Assembly: GCA_965203265.1 (NCBI GenBank)
Contig: CBDBBV010000002.1
Location: 496,001 to 560,000 of the forward strand
Reading direction: 5' to 3'
Source: JAHRAW01 sp965203265
Lineage (GTDB): Bacteria; Pseudomonadota; Gammaproteobacteria; Arenicellales; Poriferihabitantaceae
Length of the DNA stretch: 64,000 nt
In this document: positions 31,007-40,282 of the stretch, in pieces
Layout: each line of letters opens with the position of its first letter
How positions within the stretch are numbered: the stretch's first letter is position 1
Program-made: the position numbers and the translations under genes
The notes under the pieces: model-generated
What the model was told of the DNA's origin: nothing
Databases searched by the model: none
Seen by the model: only the letters and a program-made list of their open reading frames with translations

Positions 31007-32073
31007 TGCGCGGGCAGCAGCGCAGGACGGAAGGCTTCAATCTTGCGTTTCTGGACATCATGGCTTGCGGACTCGGCGCGATCATTCTGGTCTTCATGTT
31101 GGTGAAATATCAAACCGACCAACCCGCGGACGAACTGAACACCCTGCAATCTGAACTCGCCGAGCAACAACGGGAAAACGAGGCGATCGAATCCGCCAAT
31201 CAGGCGCTGGCGGCGCAACTTGCGCTACTGGAACGCGACCTGCAACAACGCCTGCAACGCGCCGCCCGATCGGATGCCGCCGCCGAGAAATCTGCCGAGG
31301 AAGTGCTGGCGTTGGCTCGCGAGATTGCGCGTCTGCAGCGCGAGAAGTCGGCGCATGAACAGCGAATATCCGCGCAGGAAAAACCTTCCGTGCCGGCGGA
31401 AAAACCGCAGGAAGATCATCTGCTCGGACTGCGTGTCAGCGGTTCGCGCATTCTCATCTTGCTGGACAATAGCGCGTCCATGGCGGAAGAGAGATTGGTT
31501 GACATTATCAAGATCAAGGCATCGGATACGGCCACCAAGCAGTCGGCGCCGAAATGGCGGCGGACTTTGGCGGTGGTCGATTGGATTCTCGAACGGTTGC
31601 CGGAGGGTAGCGAATACATGGTGATCCATTACAACGCCACGGCGAATTTTCTGCCCGGCAAGCGCTGGATGCGCAACGGCGATGAAGGCGAGCGCACGGC
31701 GGTCGAGCAGGCATTGGCGGCATTGTATCCGCAGGGCGCCACCAATCTGCATGCGGCGCTGGCGTTGATTCGGGACGGTGGGATTTCGCCGACTGATATC
31801 TATGTGATCACCGACAGTTTGCCGACTCAGGGCCCGCTGTCGGCGTTGAAAAAACTCAGAGCGTGCGGTGTCGGCAAGAAGAACAATGTGAGCGGCGAGT
31901 GTCGCCGGGAGTTGTTCTATTCGGCGGTTCAGTCCTTCTCCAGATCGAATTCCGCCACGGTCAACGCCGTGTTGTTGCCGATCGAGGGGGATCCGGATGC
32001 GGCCTATTCCTATTGGCTGTGGGCGGCGAGCACCACCGGCACGATGATCAGCCCGGCGGGGTCGTGGCCATGA
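31006..32073 (+). CDS. Von Willebrand A domain protein with ExbD/MotB-like membrane helix (VWA protein 1)
   Basis: A 355-aa protein. The N-terminus has a short basic segment then AFLDIMACGLGAIILVFML, one membrane helix with an aspartate at its start, the position used for proton binding in ExbD/TolR/MotB. A Gln/Glu/Ala-rich coiled coil spans about residues 45-130. The VWA domain begins near residue 145 with the metal-site motif LLDNSAS (DxSxS) and includes GATNLHAALALIRDGG and TDIYVITDSLPTQG. It follows the ExbB-like gene directly and overlaps the second VWA gene by 4 bases. The topology implies a periplasmic VWA domain. Confidence 0.85.
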   Translation: MRGQQRRTEGFNLAFLDIMACGLGAIILVFMLVKYQTDQPADELNTLQSELAEQQRENEAIESANQALAAQLALLERDLQQRLQRAARSDAAAEKSAEEVLALAREIARLQREKSAHEQRISAQEKPSVPAEKPQEDHLLGLRVSGSRILILLDNSASMAEERLVDIIKIKASDTATKQSAPKWRRTLAVVDWILERLPEGSEYMVIHYNATANFLPGKRWMRNGDEGERTAVEQALAALYPQGATNLHAALALIRDGGISPTDIYVITDSLPTQGPLSALKKLRACGVGKKNNVSGECRRELFYSAVQSFSRSNSATVNAVLLPIEGDPDAAYSYWLWAASTTGTMISPAGSWP

Positions 32074-33047
32074 AACCGGCGCGCAAGAATAGCGAGATAT
32101 TCAGCATGTCGTTCCTCGATGTGATTTGCTGCGGTTTCGGTGCGATGGTGTTGTTGGTGCTCTTGTCGAAGACGGATGTGGCGAATAGCGAGGTGGATGC
32201 GGATGCGGTGCGGGATTTGCTGGGAAACATCGTCGTCGAGCAAACCAGAAAGGCGAGCAACGAGGCAACGCGCAGGCAATTGACGGATCAGACGCGCACG
32301 TTGGAAGACGCCATCGCCAATATCTCTGTATCCACCGCCGGTCTCGATGCCATGAAGGCGCGCTTGGCCGAGCAGCGGGCGCAGGCGCAAGCCTTGCAAT
32401 CTCAGGTGGATTCGCTGGCTCGACAGCAAGCACCGCAAAGCGCATCGGACGCGGTGGTCAAGGTGGGCGGCATACCGGTGGATAGCAATTACATCATCTT
32501 CCTCATCGATACTTCGGGGAGTATGCAAACGATCTGGCCGCGAGTGGTGCGCGAACTGGAAAATGTCCTCGATATTCATCCGCAGGTGAAGGGGTTTCAG
32601 ATCATGAACGATAACGGCGCGTATCTGATTCGCAGCTATGCCGGAAGATGGATACCGGACACGCCGAGCCGGCGGAAATCGGTGTTGGCGGTGCTGCGGA
32701 ATTGGTACAGCTTTTCCGACAGCAATCCGGTGGACGGGCTGGAGAAAGCGCTGAAAACATTTGTGAAGCGCACCGAGAAACTCGCCATCTACATATTCGG
32801 CGACGATTATTCCGGCGGATCATATGATCCGGTGTTGGACACCCTCACCAAATTGAATCGCGACGCCAAGAGCGGCGAGGCGGCGGCGCGCATTCACGGA
32901 ATCGGGTTTTTCTCGCCGCAGGTCAAGCCGTACAAATTCGCCACATTGATGCGCGAAGTAACCCGCCGCAATCGCGGCGCCTTTGTCGGCATCCACCTCG
33001 AAGAGCGCGCCGACATCGTCGAGGACAACCGCCCCAATCCGAATTGA
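32070..33047 (+). CDS. Von Willebrand A domain protein with ExbD/MotB-like membrane helix (VWA protein 2)
   Basis: A 325-aa paralogue in design of the preceding gene. It starts MKPARKNSEIFSMSFLDVIC and continues CGFGAMVLLVLL, one helix with aspartate and two cysteines. A coiled coil follows at about 45-125, then a VWA domain with a full MIDAS motif IFLIDTSGSMQ near residue 150 and FGDDYSGGSYD later. The frame is open upstream to 31863, but the ATG at 32070 overlaps the previous stop (ATGA) and starts the conserved N-terminus. It is the last gene of the operon; about 120 bases later the rRNA promoter begins. Confidence 0.85.
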   Translation: MKPARKNSEIFSMSFLDVICCGFGAMVLLVLLSKTDVANSEVDADAVRDLLGNIVVEQTRKASNEATRRQLTDQTRTLEDAIANISVSTAGLDAMKARLAEQRAQAQALQSQVDSLARQQAPQSASDAVVKVGGIPVDSNYIIFLIDTSGSMQTIWPRVVRELENVLDIHPQVKGFQIMNDNGAYLIRSYAGRWIPDTPSRRKSVLAVLRNWYSFSDSNPVDGLEKALKTFVKRTEKLAIYIFGDDYSGGSYDPVLDTLTKLNRDAKSGEAAARIHGIGFFSPQVKPYKFATLMREVTRRNRGAFVGIHLEERADIVEDNRPNPN

Positions 33048-33171
33048 CGCCCGCTTGGCTGGTCGTGCAACCGCAACCCGCTGGGTGGCCGGCACACAGC
33101 CGGTCGCCGGGGATGGGGATTTCCCGCCTTCGGCCACCCCTCGAAAACTGCCAAAATCGTTGAAAAAAGTA

Positions 33172-33199
33172 TTGACGGGCGGGTTTTCTTGCGTATAAT
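33172..33199 (+). promoter_or_regulatory. rrn P: rRNA promoter of the 16S unit
   Basis: TTGACG (33172-33177), a 16-base spacer, then TATAAT (33194-33199). An A-rich UP-like stretch precedes it and a GC-rich discriminator follows, the usual design of a stringently controlled rrn promoter. Confidence 0.85.
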
Positions 33200-33232
33200 C
33201 CCGCTCCCGAAAGGCGGCGTCCGTCGCCTTCT

Positions 33233-33245
33233 CGTTCTTTCACAA
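33233..33245 (+). promoter_or_regulatory. boxA antitermination site, 16S unit
   Basis: CGTTCTTTCACAA resembles the boxA consensus TGCTCTTTAACAA, at the usual place between promoter and 16S. It lets polymerase ignore terminators through NusB/NusE loading. Confidence 0.7.
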
Positions 33246-33248
33246 CCA

Positions 33249-33275
33249 AATCAAGCAGATTGTGTGGGCGCTTCG
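33249..33275 (+). other. 5' arm of the 16S RNase III processing stem
   Basis: Leader segment containing TCAAGCAGATTGTGTGGGCG. It pairs, with G-U pairs allowed, to 34937-34965 after 16S, closing the loop that RNase III cuts to release pre-16S. Confidence 0.8.
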
Positions 33276-33368
33276 ATTCGTCGGAATCTCTCATCCAGTT
33301 GGGGAAATCATGCCGCAAGGCGTTGATTTTCCTGAAAGAACTGTCCTGCTTCGGCAGGGCAACCGATC

Positions 33369-34914
<1,546 letters not shown>

Positions 34915-34936
34915 CACCTTATAGAGGCTCCACGTT

Positions 34937-34965
34937 TCGGAGCGTCCACACAATTTGCTTGGATT
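34937..34965 (+). other. 3' arm of the 16S RNase III processing stem
   Basis: Contains GAGCGTCCACACAATTTGCT, complementary to the leader arm at 33249-33275. The 16S unit therefore keeps its full processing structure. No terminator follows before the next gene. Confidence 0.8.
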
Positions 34966-35020
34966 CATGATTCATTTCATTATTGGCAACTTTTATCCGT
35001 TGCAATAAAACCAGTATCCA

Positions 35021-35776
35021 ATGATCTCATCTCCCGAAATCATCGCGCTGTTGTTTTTCATCGCCATCGTCGCCGGTTGGGTTGATGTAATCGCCGGCGG
35101 TGGTGGCTTGCTTACCATCCCGGCGTTACTCATGGCAGGATTGCCGCCGGCGGTTGCAATTGCAACCAATAAATTACAAACTAGCGTCAGCCCGTTGATT
35201 GCATCTGTATACTTTATTCGCAAAGATGTAATCAACCTTACAAAAATAAAACTGCCGATTTGCATGGCTTTCATCGGTTCGATCATCGGTAGTTGGCTGA
35301 TTCTTACAATTGATGCCAGCATCCTTTTCGCGTTCATACCGATACTGTTGATCACTGTCGCTTTGTATTTTTTATTTTCACCGCAGCTAAGCGATGTCGA
35401 AAGTAAGCCAAAAATTTCATGGCGATCGTTTGCAATTCTTGTCGCTCCATTGCTTGGATTTTATGACGGTTTCTTTGGCGCCGGCACTGGCAGTTTCATC
35501 GCATGCGCATTGGTTTTATGCGTCGGATATGGACTAACGGCGGCTACCGCTCATGCCAAAATTCTCAACTTCACCAGCAGCATCGCATCACTGACATATT
35601 TTATTGTTTATGGTGAAATCGCTTGGTTGGTCGGAGCAGTAATGATGTGCGGACAAGTATTAGGCGGCGCAATCGGCGCGAGAATGGTATTGCAAAAGGG
35701 TGCCGCCCTCATCAAACCGACGGTGGTTATCGTCTGCTTGATCCTGTCGGCTAATATGTTGATAAAAATGTTATGA
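35021..35776 (+). CDS. TSUP-family sulfite/organosulfur exporter-like permease (TauE/SafE)
   Basis: A 251-aa membrane protein with about eight helices. The repeated TSUP motifs are seen: VDVIAGGGGLLTIPALL in the first half and LLGFYDGFFGAGTGSFI in the second. The family moves sulfite, sulfoacetate or related anions. It is the first gene after 16S and starts 56 bases beyond the 16S trailer with no visible terminator, so rRNA transcription may read into it. Its stop overlaps the next start (ATGA). Base composition is clearly more AT-rich than the genes before 33 kb. Confidence 0.92.
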   Translation: MISSPEIIALLFFIAIVAGWVDVIAGGGGLLTIPALLMAGLPPAVAIATNKLQTSVSPLIASVYFIRKDVINLTKIKLPICMAFIGSIIGSWLILTIDASILFAFIPILLITVALYFLFSPQLSDVESKPKISWRSFAILVAPLLGFYDGFFGAGTGSFIACALVLCVGYGLTAATAHAKILNFTSSIASLTYFIVYGEIAWLVGAVMMCGQVLGGAIGARMVLQKGAALIKPTVVIVCLILSANMLIKML

Positions 35777-36642
35777 ATTCACCGTTAGGCATATTGCTTG
35801 TTTTTATCGCCGCGCTGGCGTGGAGTACAGCGGGGTTGTTCACGCGGGTGGTGACGACCGACATCCCGACTACACTTTTCTGGCGTTCGTTGGTCGGCGG
35901 AGCATGCGTGTTGGCGATATATTTTTTCATGCAACGCAAAAACGCCCAACATGGGATGCGTACAGCATTTCATTTTTCCCTCGGCGATATGGTAATCGGC
36001 ACGCTTTCCACCGCTGGAATGATTTGCTTCATTTCGTCGTTCTTCTATACCACCATTGCCAATGTGTCATTCATGTATGGCACGATGCCGTTGGTTACCT
36101 TTTTACTCGCGCTGATCCTGTTGAAAGAAAAAGTCGACTGGGTTTCTTTGGGCGCGTGCGTGTCATGCGCGGTTGGTGTTGCGGTAATGTTATGGGGGGC
36201 GCAACGATTTGACGATCTGATGGGTATAGGGCTTGCCTTCGGCATGACATTTTTCATGGCGGCACTCACGATCGCCGCAAAATATTTCCCGGAAGCCGAT
36301 GTTGCCAAATCCACTTATTTTTCCGGCTTCCTCGGTGCGCTCGTGATGTTGCCGTTCACTTCATTTGCCGGGACATTGCCTGCCGACTACTTCTGGCTGA
36401 GCCTGTATGGCTTTGCAAATTTGGGACTCGGATTTGGCGTCTATCTATTCGGTGTGCAACGAGTAACCGCAACCACCGCCGCCTTGGTTGGACTATCCGA
36501 AATCCCCATTGCCCCAATCTGGGCGTATCTGTTATTTTTCGAACAACCCAATCTAAACACCGTTATCGGCGGTGTGATTATTGTTTCTGCGACTATGTGC
36601 TATCTGGTCGCACAACGTTTCAAGCAACACAACAATATGTGA
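35773..36642 (+). CDS. DMT-superfamily (EamA) transporter
   Basis: A 289-aa protein with ten predicted helices in two EamA repeats. The repeat ends TVIGGVIIVSATMCYLVAQR and LSEIPIAPIWAYLLFFEQPN are typical. Members export amino acids or other metabolites; the substrate is unknown. It is translationally coupled to the TSUP gene by an ATGA overlap and followed after 6 bases by a winged-helix-like gene, so these form one transcript. Confidence 0.92.
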   Translation: MNSPLGILLVFIAALAWSTAGLFTRVVTTDIPTTLFWRSLVGGACVLAIYFFMQRKNAQHGMRTAFHFSLGDMVIGTLSTAGMICFISSFFYTTIANVSFMYGTMPLVTFLLALILLKEKVDWVSLGACVSCAVGVAVMLWGAQRFDDLMGIGLAFGMTFFMAALTIAAKYFPEADVAKSTYFSGFLGALVMLPFTSFAGTLPADYFWLSLYGFANLGLGFGVYLFGVQRVTATTAALVGLSEIPIAPIWAYLLFFEQPNLNTVIGGVIIVSATMCYLVAQRFKQHNNM

Positions 36643-36648
36643 CGCATC

Positions 36649-37083
36649 ATGCAAAAATTACCGGTCGAATTGATTCATGCGCGTACCTGCTATAAGCATT
36701 TGGCGGGCGAATTGGGTGTTGCAATCACAACGAGATTATTGCAGCTTGGCTACATAATGGATTCAACCGCGCAAAATAGACACTGTTTTGTGCTTACACA
36801 TAAGGGTTGGAGGTGGTGTGAACGACATGGGATCGACAAAAACCTTCGTCAGCCACTACTTGGCACTTCGAGAAAAACGGATCATGATTTCGGAAAATCA
36901 TGCATGGATCACTCACACTGCGTTCCCCATCTTGCCGGTGCACTTGGGCGAGCGATTTTGTCGTTCATGCGCGAAAACCACTACTGCCAAATTACTGGAA
37001 GCCGCTGTGTGACTGTAACTTCGAAAGGAGTTTCATTTCTACAAACGGCTTTGGGCATCAACTGGGCGCAAATTGAAGAGTGA
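36649..37083 (+). CDS. Winged-helix-like protein matching the C-terminal part of ArsR-type regulators
   Basis: A 144-aa protein. HARTCYKHLAGELGVAITTR and FVLTHKGWRWCERHGID, then CMDHSHCVPHLAGALGRAIL, resemble the C-terminal half of a common ArsR-type regulator family. The N-terminal ArsR DNA-binding domain of those proteins is absent, so this is either a shortened relative or a separate domain protein. Several Cys and His residues (Cys15, Cys53, HSHC) could bind metal. It lies between the DMT transporter and an unknown gene and may sense the transported compound (inference). Confidence 0.65.
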   Translation: MQKLPVELIHARTCYKHLAGELGVAITTRLLQLGYIMDSTAQNRHCFVLTHKGWRWCERHGIDKNLRQPLLGTSRKTDHDFGKSCMDHSHCVPHLAGALGRAILSFMRENHYCQITGSRCVTVTSKGVSFLQTALGINWAQIEE

Positions 37084-37090
37084 GAATACA

Positions 37091-37585
37091 ATGAAACCCA
37101 TGAAACTTGACAAGGTCGCGAAACTTGACAAGGTCGCATTGGGACCCGCGCGTCTCGAGCGAGAATTGCAAATTACGATTCAAACACCGTGCGGCGGATT
37201 GGATAATTTGTTGACCGCGCTTGGCCGAGAATTACCGCTCAAGCAAGGCGCATATGACAATTGCTTATATGTCCGCAGAGCAGGTAGTCAGCGATTTCGG
37301 GCGCTGGAGGGCTCACATGCCGGTGCAGAAAAAACAATTCAAACAACCGATGCAGCGGAAATAGTTTTTTCGATTCCTTGTGATGAGAAATTGCTGAGCC
37401 GTGTGTTCGAGGTGATTTTTGAAAATCATGTTAATGAAGAGCCGACTGTTCGTGTGCAAGAGCTATGGGGTAGCCGATCCAGATATCTGGATGACAAAAA
37501 CAATCCTAACCGTTACTGGAATCGCCCCGATGCAAAACAAATCCATGGCACCGCAACACCGGCGCCCGACTTCGATCAATGCTAA
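37091..37585 (+). CDS. Conserved-looking protein of unknown function
   Basis: A 164-aa soluble protein. Features are LERELQITIQTPCGGLDNLL, YDNCLYVRRAGSQRFRALEG, EIVFSIPCDEKLL and a C-terminal block NPNRYWNRPDAKQIHG. The alternating hydrophobic pattern suggests an alpha/beta fold. I do not recognise the family. The start codon is the ATG 7 bases after the preceding stop; an upstream TTG frame overlaps that gene. It sits between transport/regulator genes and the catabolic cluster. Confidence 0.65.
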   Translation: MKPMKLDKVAKLDKVALGPARLERELQITIQTPCGGLDNLLTALGRELPLKQGAYDNCLYVRRAGSQRFRALEGSHAGAEKTIQTTDAAEIVFSIPCDEKLLSRVFEVIFENHVNEEPTVRVQELWGSRSRYLDDKNNPNRYWNRPDAKQIHGTATPAPDFDQC

Positions 37586-37630
37586 CGCTCAAGTGCGAAA
37601 GCGCGAAGAGCACTTTATGTGAGGTATACC

Positions 37631-38356
37631 ATGACTGATTTGACTTTGGATCAACAACAGCAGCAGGTGCGGATCGACTTGGCGGCGATGTTTCGCCTGA
37701 CCAATCATTTTCGCTGGGATGACACAATATGGAATCACATCACCGCGCGCGTGCCCGGCAGCGATCATCATTTTTACATGCACCGCTTCGGGCTGCATTA
37801 CAGCGAAATAACCGCATCCAATCTGATCAAGGTGGATGAAAATGGCAAGGTTCTGGAAGGCCCGAAAGATGTCAATACCGCCGGTTTTATCATCCACAGC
37901 GCGGTGCATCTGAATCACGCCGACAGCAAATTCGTGTTCCACGCCCATCCACCCACCGCGCTCGCGGCCACTGCATTGAAGGATGTCCCCTTTCTGGTGC
38001 AGGACTCATCCATGCTCTACGGCAAAGTCGGCTATCACGACTGGGAGGGGCTTTCGGTCGACCCGGATGAACGCCACCGCATCGCCGAGAGACTGCAAGG
38101 CAAGACCTGCCTGATCATGCGCAATCACGGGCTGCTGACGGTTGGCAAAACGGCTGGGCAGTGCTTCATGAACATGTACTATCTGGTTCGTCTGTGCGAG
38201 GTGGCCATTCAAGCCGGCGGGCATGAAGTCGACGCTGGCTCTGAAAAGATATGGAAATTGGCGGCGGAACAGTATGCGGCATTTCCCCCGGGAAAATACG
38301 AATGGCCGGCGTTGTTGCGATTGTGCGATCGCCTGGATCCATCGTACAAACAGTGA
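37631..38356 (+). CDS. Class II aldolase/adducin-family protein
   Basis: A 241-aa protein of the zinc-dependent class II aldolase/adducin fold (L-fuculose-phosphate aldolase-like). Seen: WNHITARVPGSDHHFYMHR, the metal ligand motif FVFHAHPPTALA, and the third histidine in IMRNHGLLTVGKT. The ATG at 37631 follows a GAGG site. It opens a cluster with two enolase-superfamily enzymes, an SDR, an oxygenase and a dehydrogenase, so a role in sugar-acid or hydroxyacid breakdown is likely. The substrate is unknown. Confidence 0.88.
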   Translation: MTDLTLDQQQQQVRIDLAAMFRLTNHFRWDDTIWNHITARVPGSDHHFYMHRFGLHYSEITASNLIKVDENGKVLEGPKDVNTAGFIIHSAVHLNHADSKFVFHAHPPTALAATALKDVPFLVQDSSMLYGKVGYHDWEGLSVDPDERHRIAERLQGKTCLIMRNHGLLTVGKTAGQCFMNMYYLVRLCEVAIQAGGHEVDAGSEKIWKLAAEQYAAFPPGKYEWPALLRLCDRLDPSYKQ

Positions 38357-38369
38357 TACTCCCGATTCA

Positions 38370-39473
38370 ATGAAGATCACGCGCGTCTCACTGTGGGTGA
38401 TTCCGCTGCGCAGCCACGCGGATTATTTCATGGGTGGCGGCAAGAGCTGCATTACCACCGACAGCGTCATCGTGCGCGTGGACACCGATGGCGGGCTGAG
38501 TGGCTGGGGGGAAAGTTGCCCGATTCCGCATTACCTCCCGGCATTTGCCGGCGGTATTTCGCCCGCCATCGATTACATGATGCCGGCCATCCTGCATGCC
38601 GATCCGCTGGGCGCAGAATCTCTGATGGCGAAGTTGGATCGCTATTTGATCGGCCACGGCTACGCAAAATCCCCGCTGGACATGGCGTTTTGGGACATCA
38701 CGGCGCAATCTGCGAAACTGCCACTTTATCGGTTGCTGGGCGGACGACAATCCGATGCCATGCCGGTCTATCACTCCTTGACTTGTATCGACCCGCACGA
38801 GATGGCGGCGATGGCGCGCGAGGCGAAGCAATCGGGCGTGACTCAATTTCAAGTCAAACTCGGCGCCGACAACGATTGGCAAGCCGATATTGCGCGCGTG
38901 CGCTTGGTGCGCGAGGCGGTCGGCGAAGGGATGTTTGTCTATGCCGACTGGAATTGCAGCGCGAGCAAGTTGGATGCCATCCGCACTACACGCGCGGTGG
39001 CGGACTTGGATTTGATGCTGGAGCAGCCGTGCGAGAGCATGGAAGAATGCGCTTCGGTCAAGCGCGCCACCGGCTTGCCGATAAAATTGGATGAAGTCAT
39101 CAACACGCCGTCCGACATCATCCGCGCTCATCAAGCGGATTGTCTGGATATGACGGCGTTGAAGGTTGCAAGAATGGGCGGCTTGTCGGCAACCCGGCGC
39201 GCGCGTGATCTATGCGTTCACCTCGGCGTGAAAATGTGCATTGAAGATACCTGGGGTTCGGACATCGCCACCGCGGCGTTACTGCATCTTGCCTGTTCCA
39301 CCGATCCGAAATACTTGCAGAATGTATGCGACTTGTCCGGCTATGTTGCGCCGCGTCTATCGGGCGATGGGCCGACGCGAAAAGACGGACACATATCCCC
39401 GGGAGACGGAATCGGATTGGGCGTAACGCCGGATATGGATTTGCTCGGCGAACCCCATTCGGTGTGGAATTGA
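38370..39473 (+). CDS. Enolase-superfamily (MR/MLE) enzyme, cis-3-hydroxy-L-proline dehydratase-like
   Basis: A 367-aa enzyme of the mandelate racemase/muconate lactonising group. Metal ligands are seen in VYADWN, MLEQPC and IKLDEV, catalytic lysines in QFQVKLG and ALKVARMGG, and the capping-domain start is MKITRVSLWVIPL. The blocks EQPCESMEECASV, LKVARMGGLSATRRARDLCV and IEDTWGSDIATAALLHLA resemble cis-3-hydroxy-L-proline dehydratases. The frame is open upstream to 38223 but that part overlaps the aldolase gene, so the ATG at 38370 is used. The reaction assignment is an inference from motif similarity. Confidence 0.85.
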   Translation: MKITRVSLWVIPLRSHADYFMGGGKSCITTDSVIVRVDTDGGLSGWGESCPIPHYLPAFAGGISPAIDYMMPAILHADPLGAESLMAKLDRYLIGHGYAKSPLDMAFWDITAQSAKLPLYRLLGGRQSDAMPVYHSLTCIDPHEMAAMAREAKQSGVTQFQVKLGADNDWQADIARVRLVREAVGEGMFVYADWNCSASKLDAIRTTRAVADLDLMLEQPCESMEECASVKRATGLPIKLDEVINTPSDIIRAHQADCLDMTALKVARMGGLSATRRARDLCVHLGVKMCIEDTWGSDIATAALLHLACSTDPKYLQNVCDLSGYVAPRLSGDGPTRKDGHISPGDGIGLGVTPDMDLLGEPHSVWN

Positions 39474-39497
39474 TCACCTGACAATCGGACCATCGGC

Positions 39498-40271
39498 GTG
39501 CGAATATCACTGAAAGACAAGCGCGCTTTCATCACCGGCGGCGCAGCCGGCATCGGCCACGCCATCGCGTTGACGCTGCGCGAGGCGGGCGCGGATGTGA
39601 TCGTTTGCGATATCGATTCCCGATCGCTGGCAACCCTGCCCGGCGATATTGAAACGCATGTTTGCGATGTTGCCCAGTCGGGCGAGCTGAACGCCGTGTT
39701 TGATCAAGTGCTGCCCGACGGCATGGATATTCTGATCAACAACGCCGGCGTCGCCGGCCCGACAAAATTGGTAGAGCATGTCAGCGATGAGGAATGGCGG
39801 AAATGTATGGCCGTTTGCATCGACGCGCAGTTTTATTGCGTGCGGCGTGTGGTGCCGGTGTTCAAGTCCCAGCAGCATGGTGTCATTATCAATCTGGTGT
39901 CGGGCGCGGGTGTGATGGGCTATCCGACTCGCAGCCCATATGTTGCCGCAAAGTGGGCGGTCAGCGGCTTCACCAAAACATTGGCGATGGAATTGGGCGG
40001 CGACAACATTCGCGTAAACGGAATTGTGCCGGGCAATGTCAGCGGCGAGCGGATGGAACGAGTAATTAGCGCGCATGCCGAAACCGATCGGCTGAAGGTG
40101 GAGACGGTGCGGCGCATGTATGCGATTGGCACTTCCATGCAATGCTATGTTGATGCGCAGGAAATCGCTGCCATGATTTGTTTTTTGTGTTCGGATCATG
40201 CGCGTCATGTATCCGGGCAAATCATCGGCGTGGATGGCCACACCGAAACCCTGTACCCGCGAAATCCATGA
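39498..40271 (+). CDS. SDR-family NAD(P)-dependent oxidoreductase
   Basis: A 257-aa classical short-chain dehydrogenase: cofactor motif TGGAAGIG near residue 12, ILINNAGVAGP, active-site YVAAK with an upstream serine (SGAG), and C-terminal HVSGQIIGVDGHT. It starts at a GTG, 24 bases after the enolase-superfamily gene, and its stop lies at the start region of the oxygenase gene. It probably oxidises a hydroxyl group in the pathway encoded by its neighbours; the substrate is not known. Confidence 0.92.
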   Translation: MRISLKDKRAFITGGAAGIGHAIALTLREAGADVIVCDIDSRSLATLPGDIETHVCDVAQSGELNAVFDQVLPDGMDILINNAGVAGPTKLVEHVSDEEWRKCMAVCIDAQFYCVRRVVPVFKSQQHGVIINLVSGAGVMGYPTRSPYVAAKWAVSGFTKTLAMELGGDNIRVNGIVPGNVSGERMERVISAHAETDRLKVETVRRMYAIGTSMQCYVDAQEIAAMICFLCSDHARHVSGQIIGVDGHTETLYPRNP

Positions 40272-40282
40272 GGAAGAGCAAC

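Noticed and set aside
24494..33047. Reading the ExbB/VWA operon as a Zorya-type defence system
   Set aside because: Zorya has a MotA/MotB-like pair with an OmpA-like domain plus cytoplasmic ZorC/ZorD or ZorE. No helicase, nuclease or OmpA-like domain is present here.
34984..35010. Possible terminator after 16S (GCAAC ... GTTGC)
   Set aside because: The stem is only about 5 bases and is followed by AATAAAA, not a T-tract.
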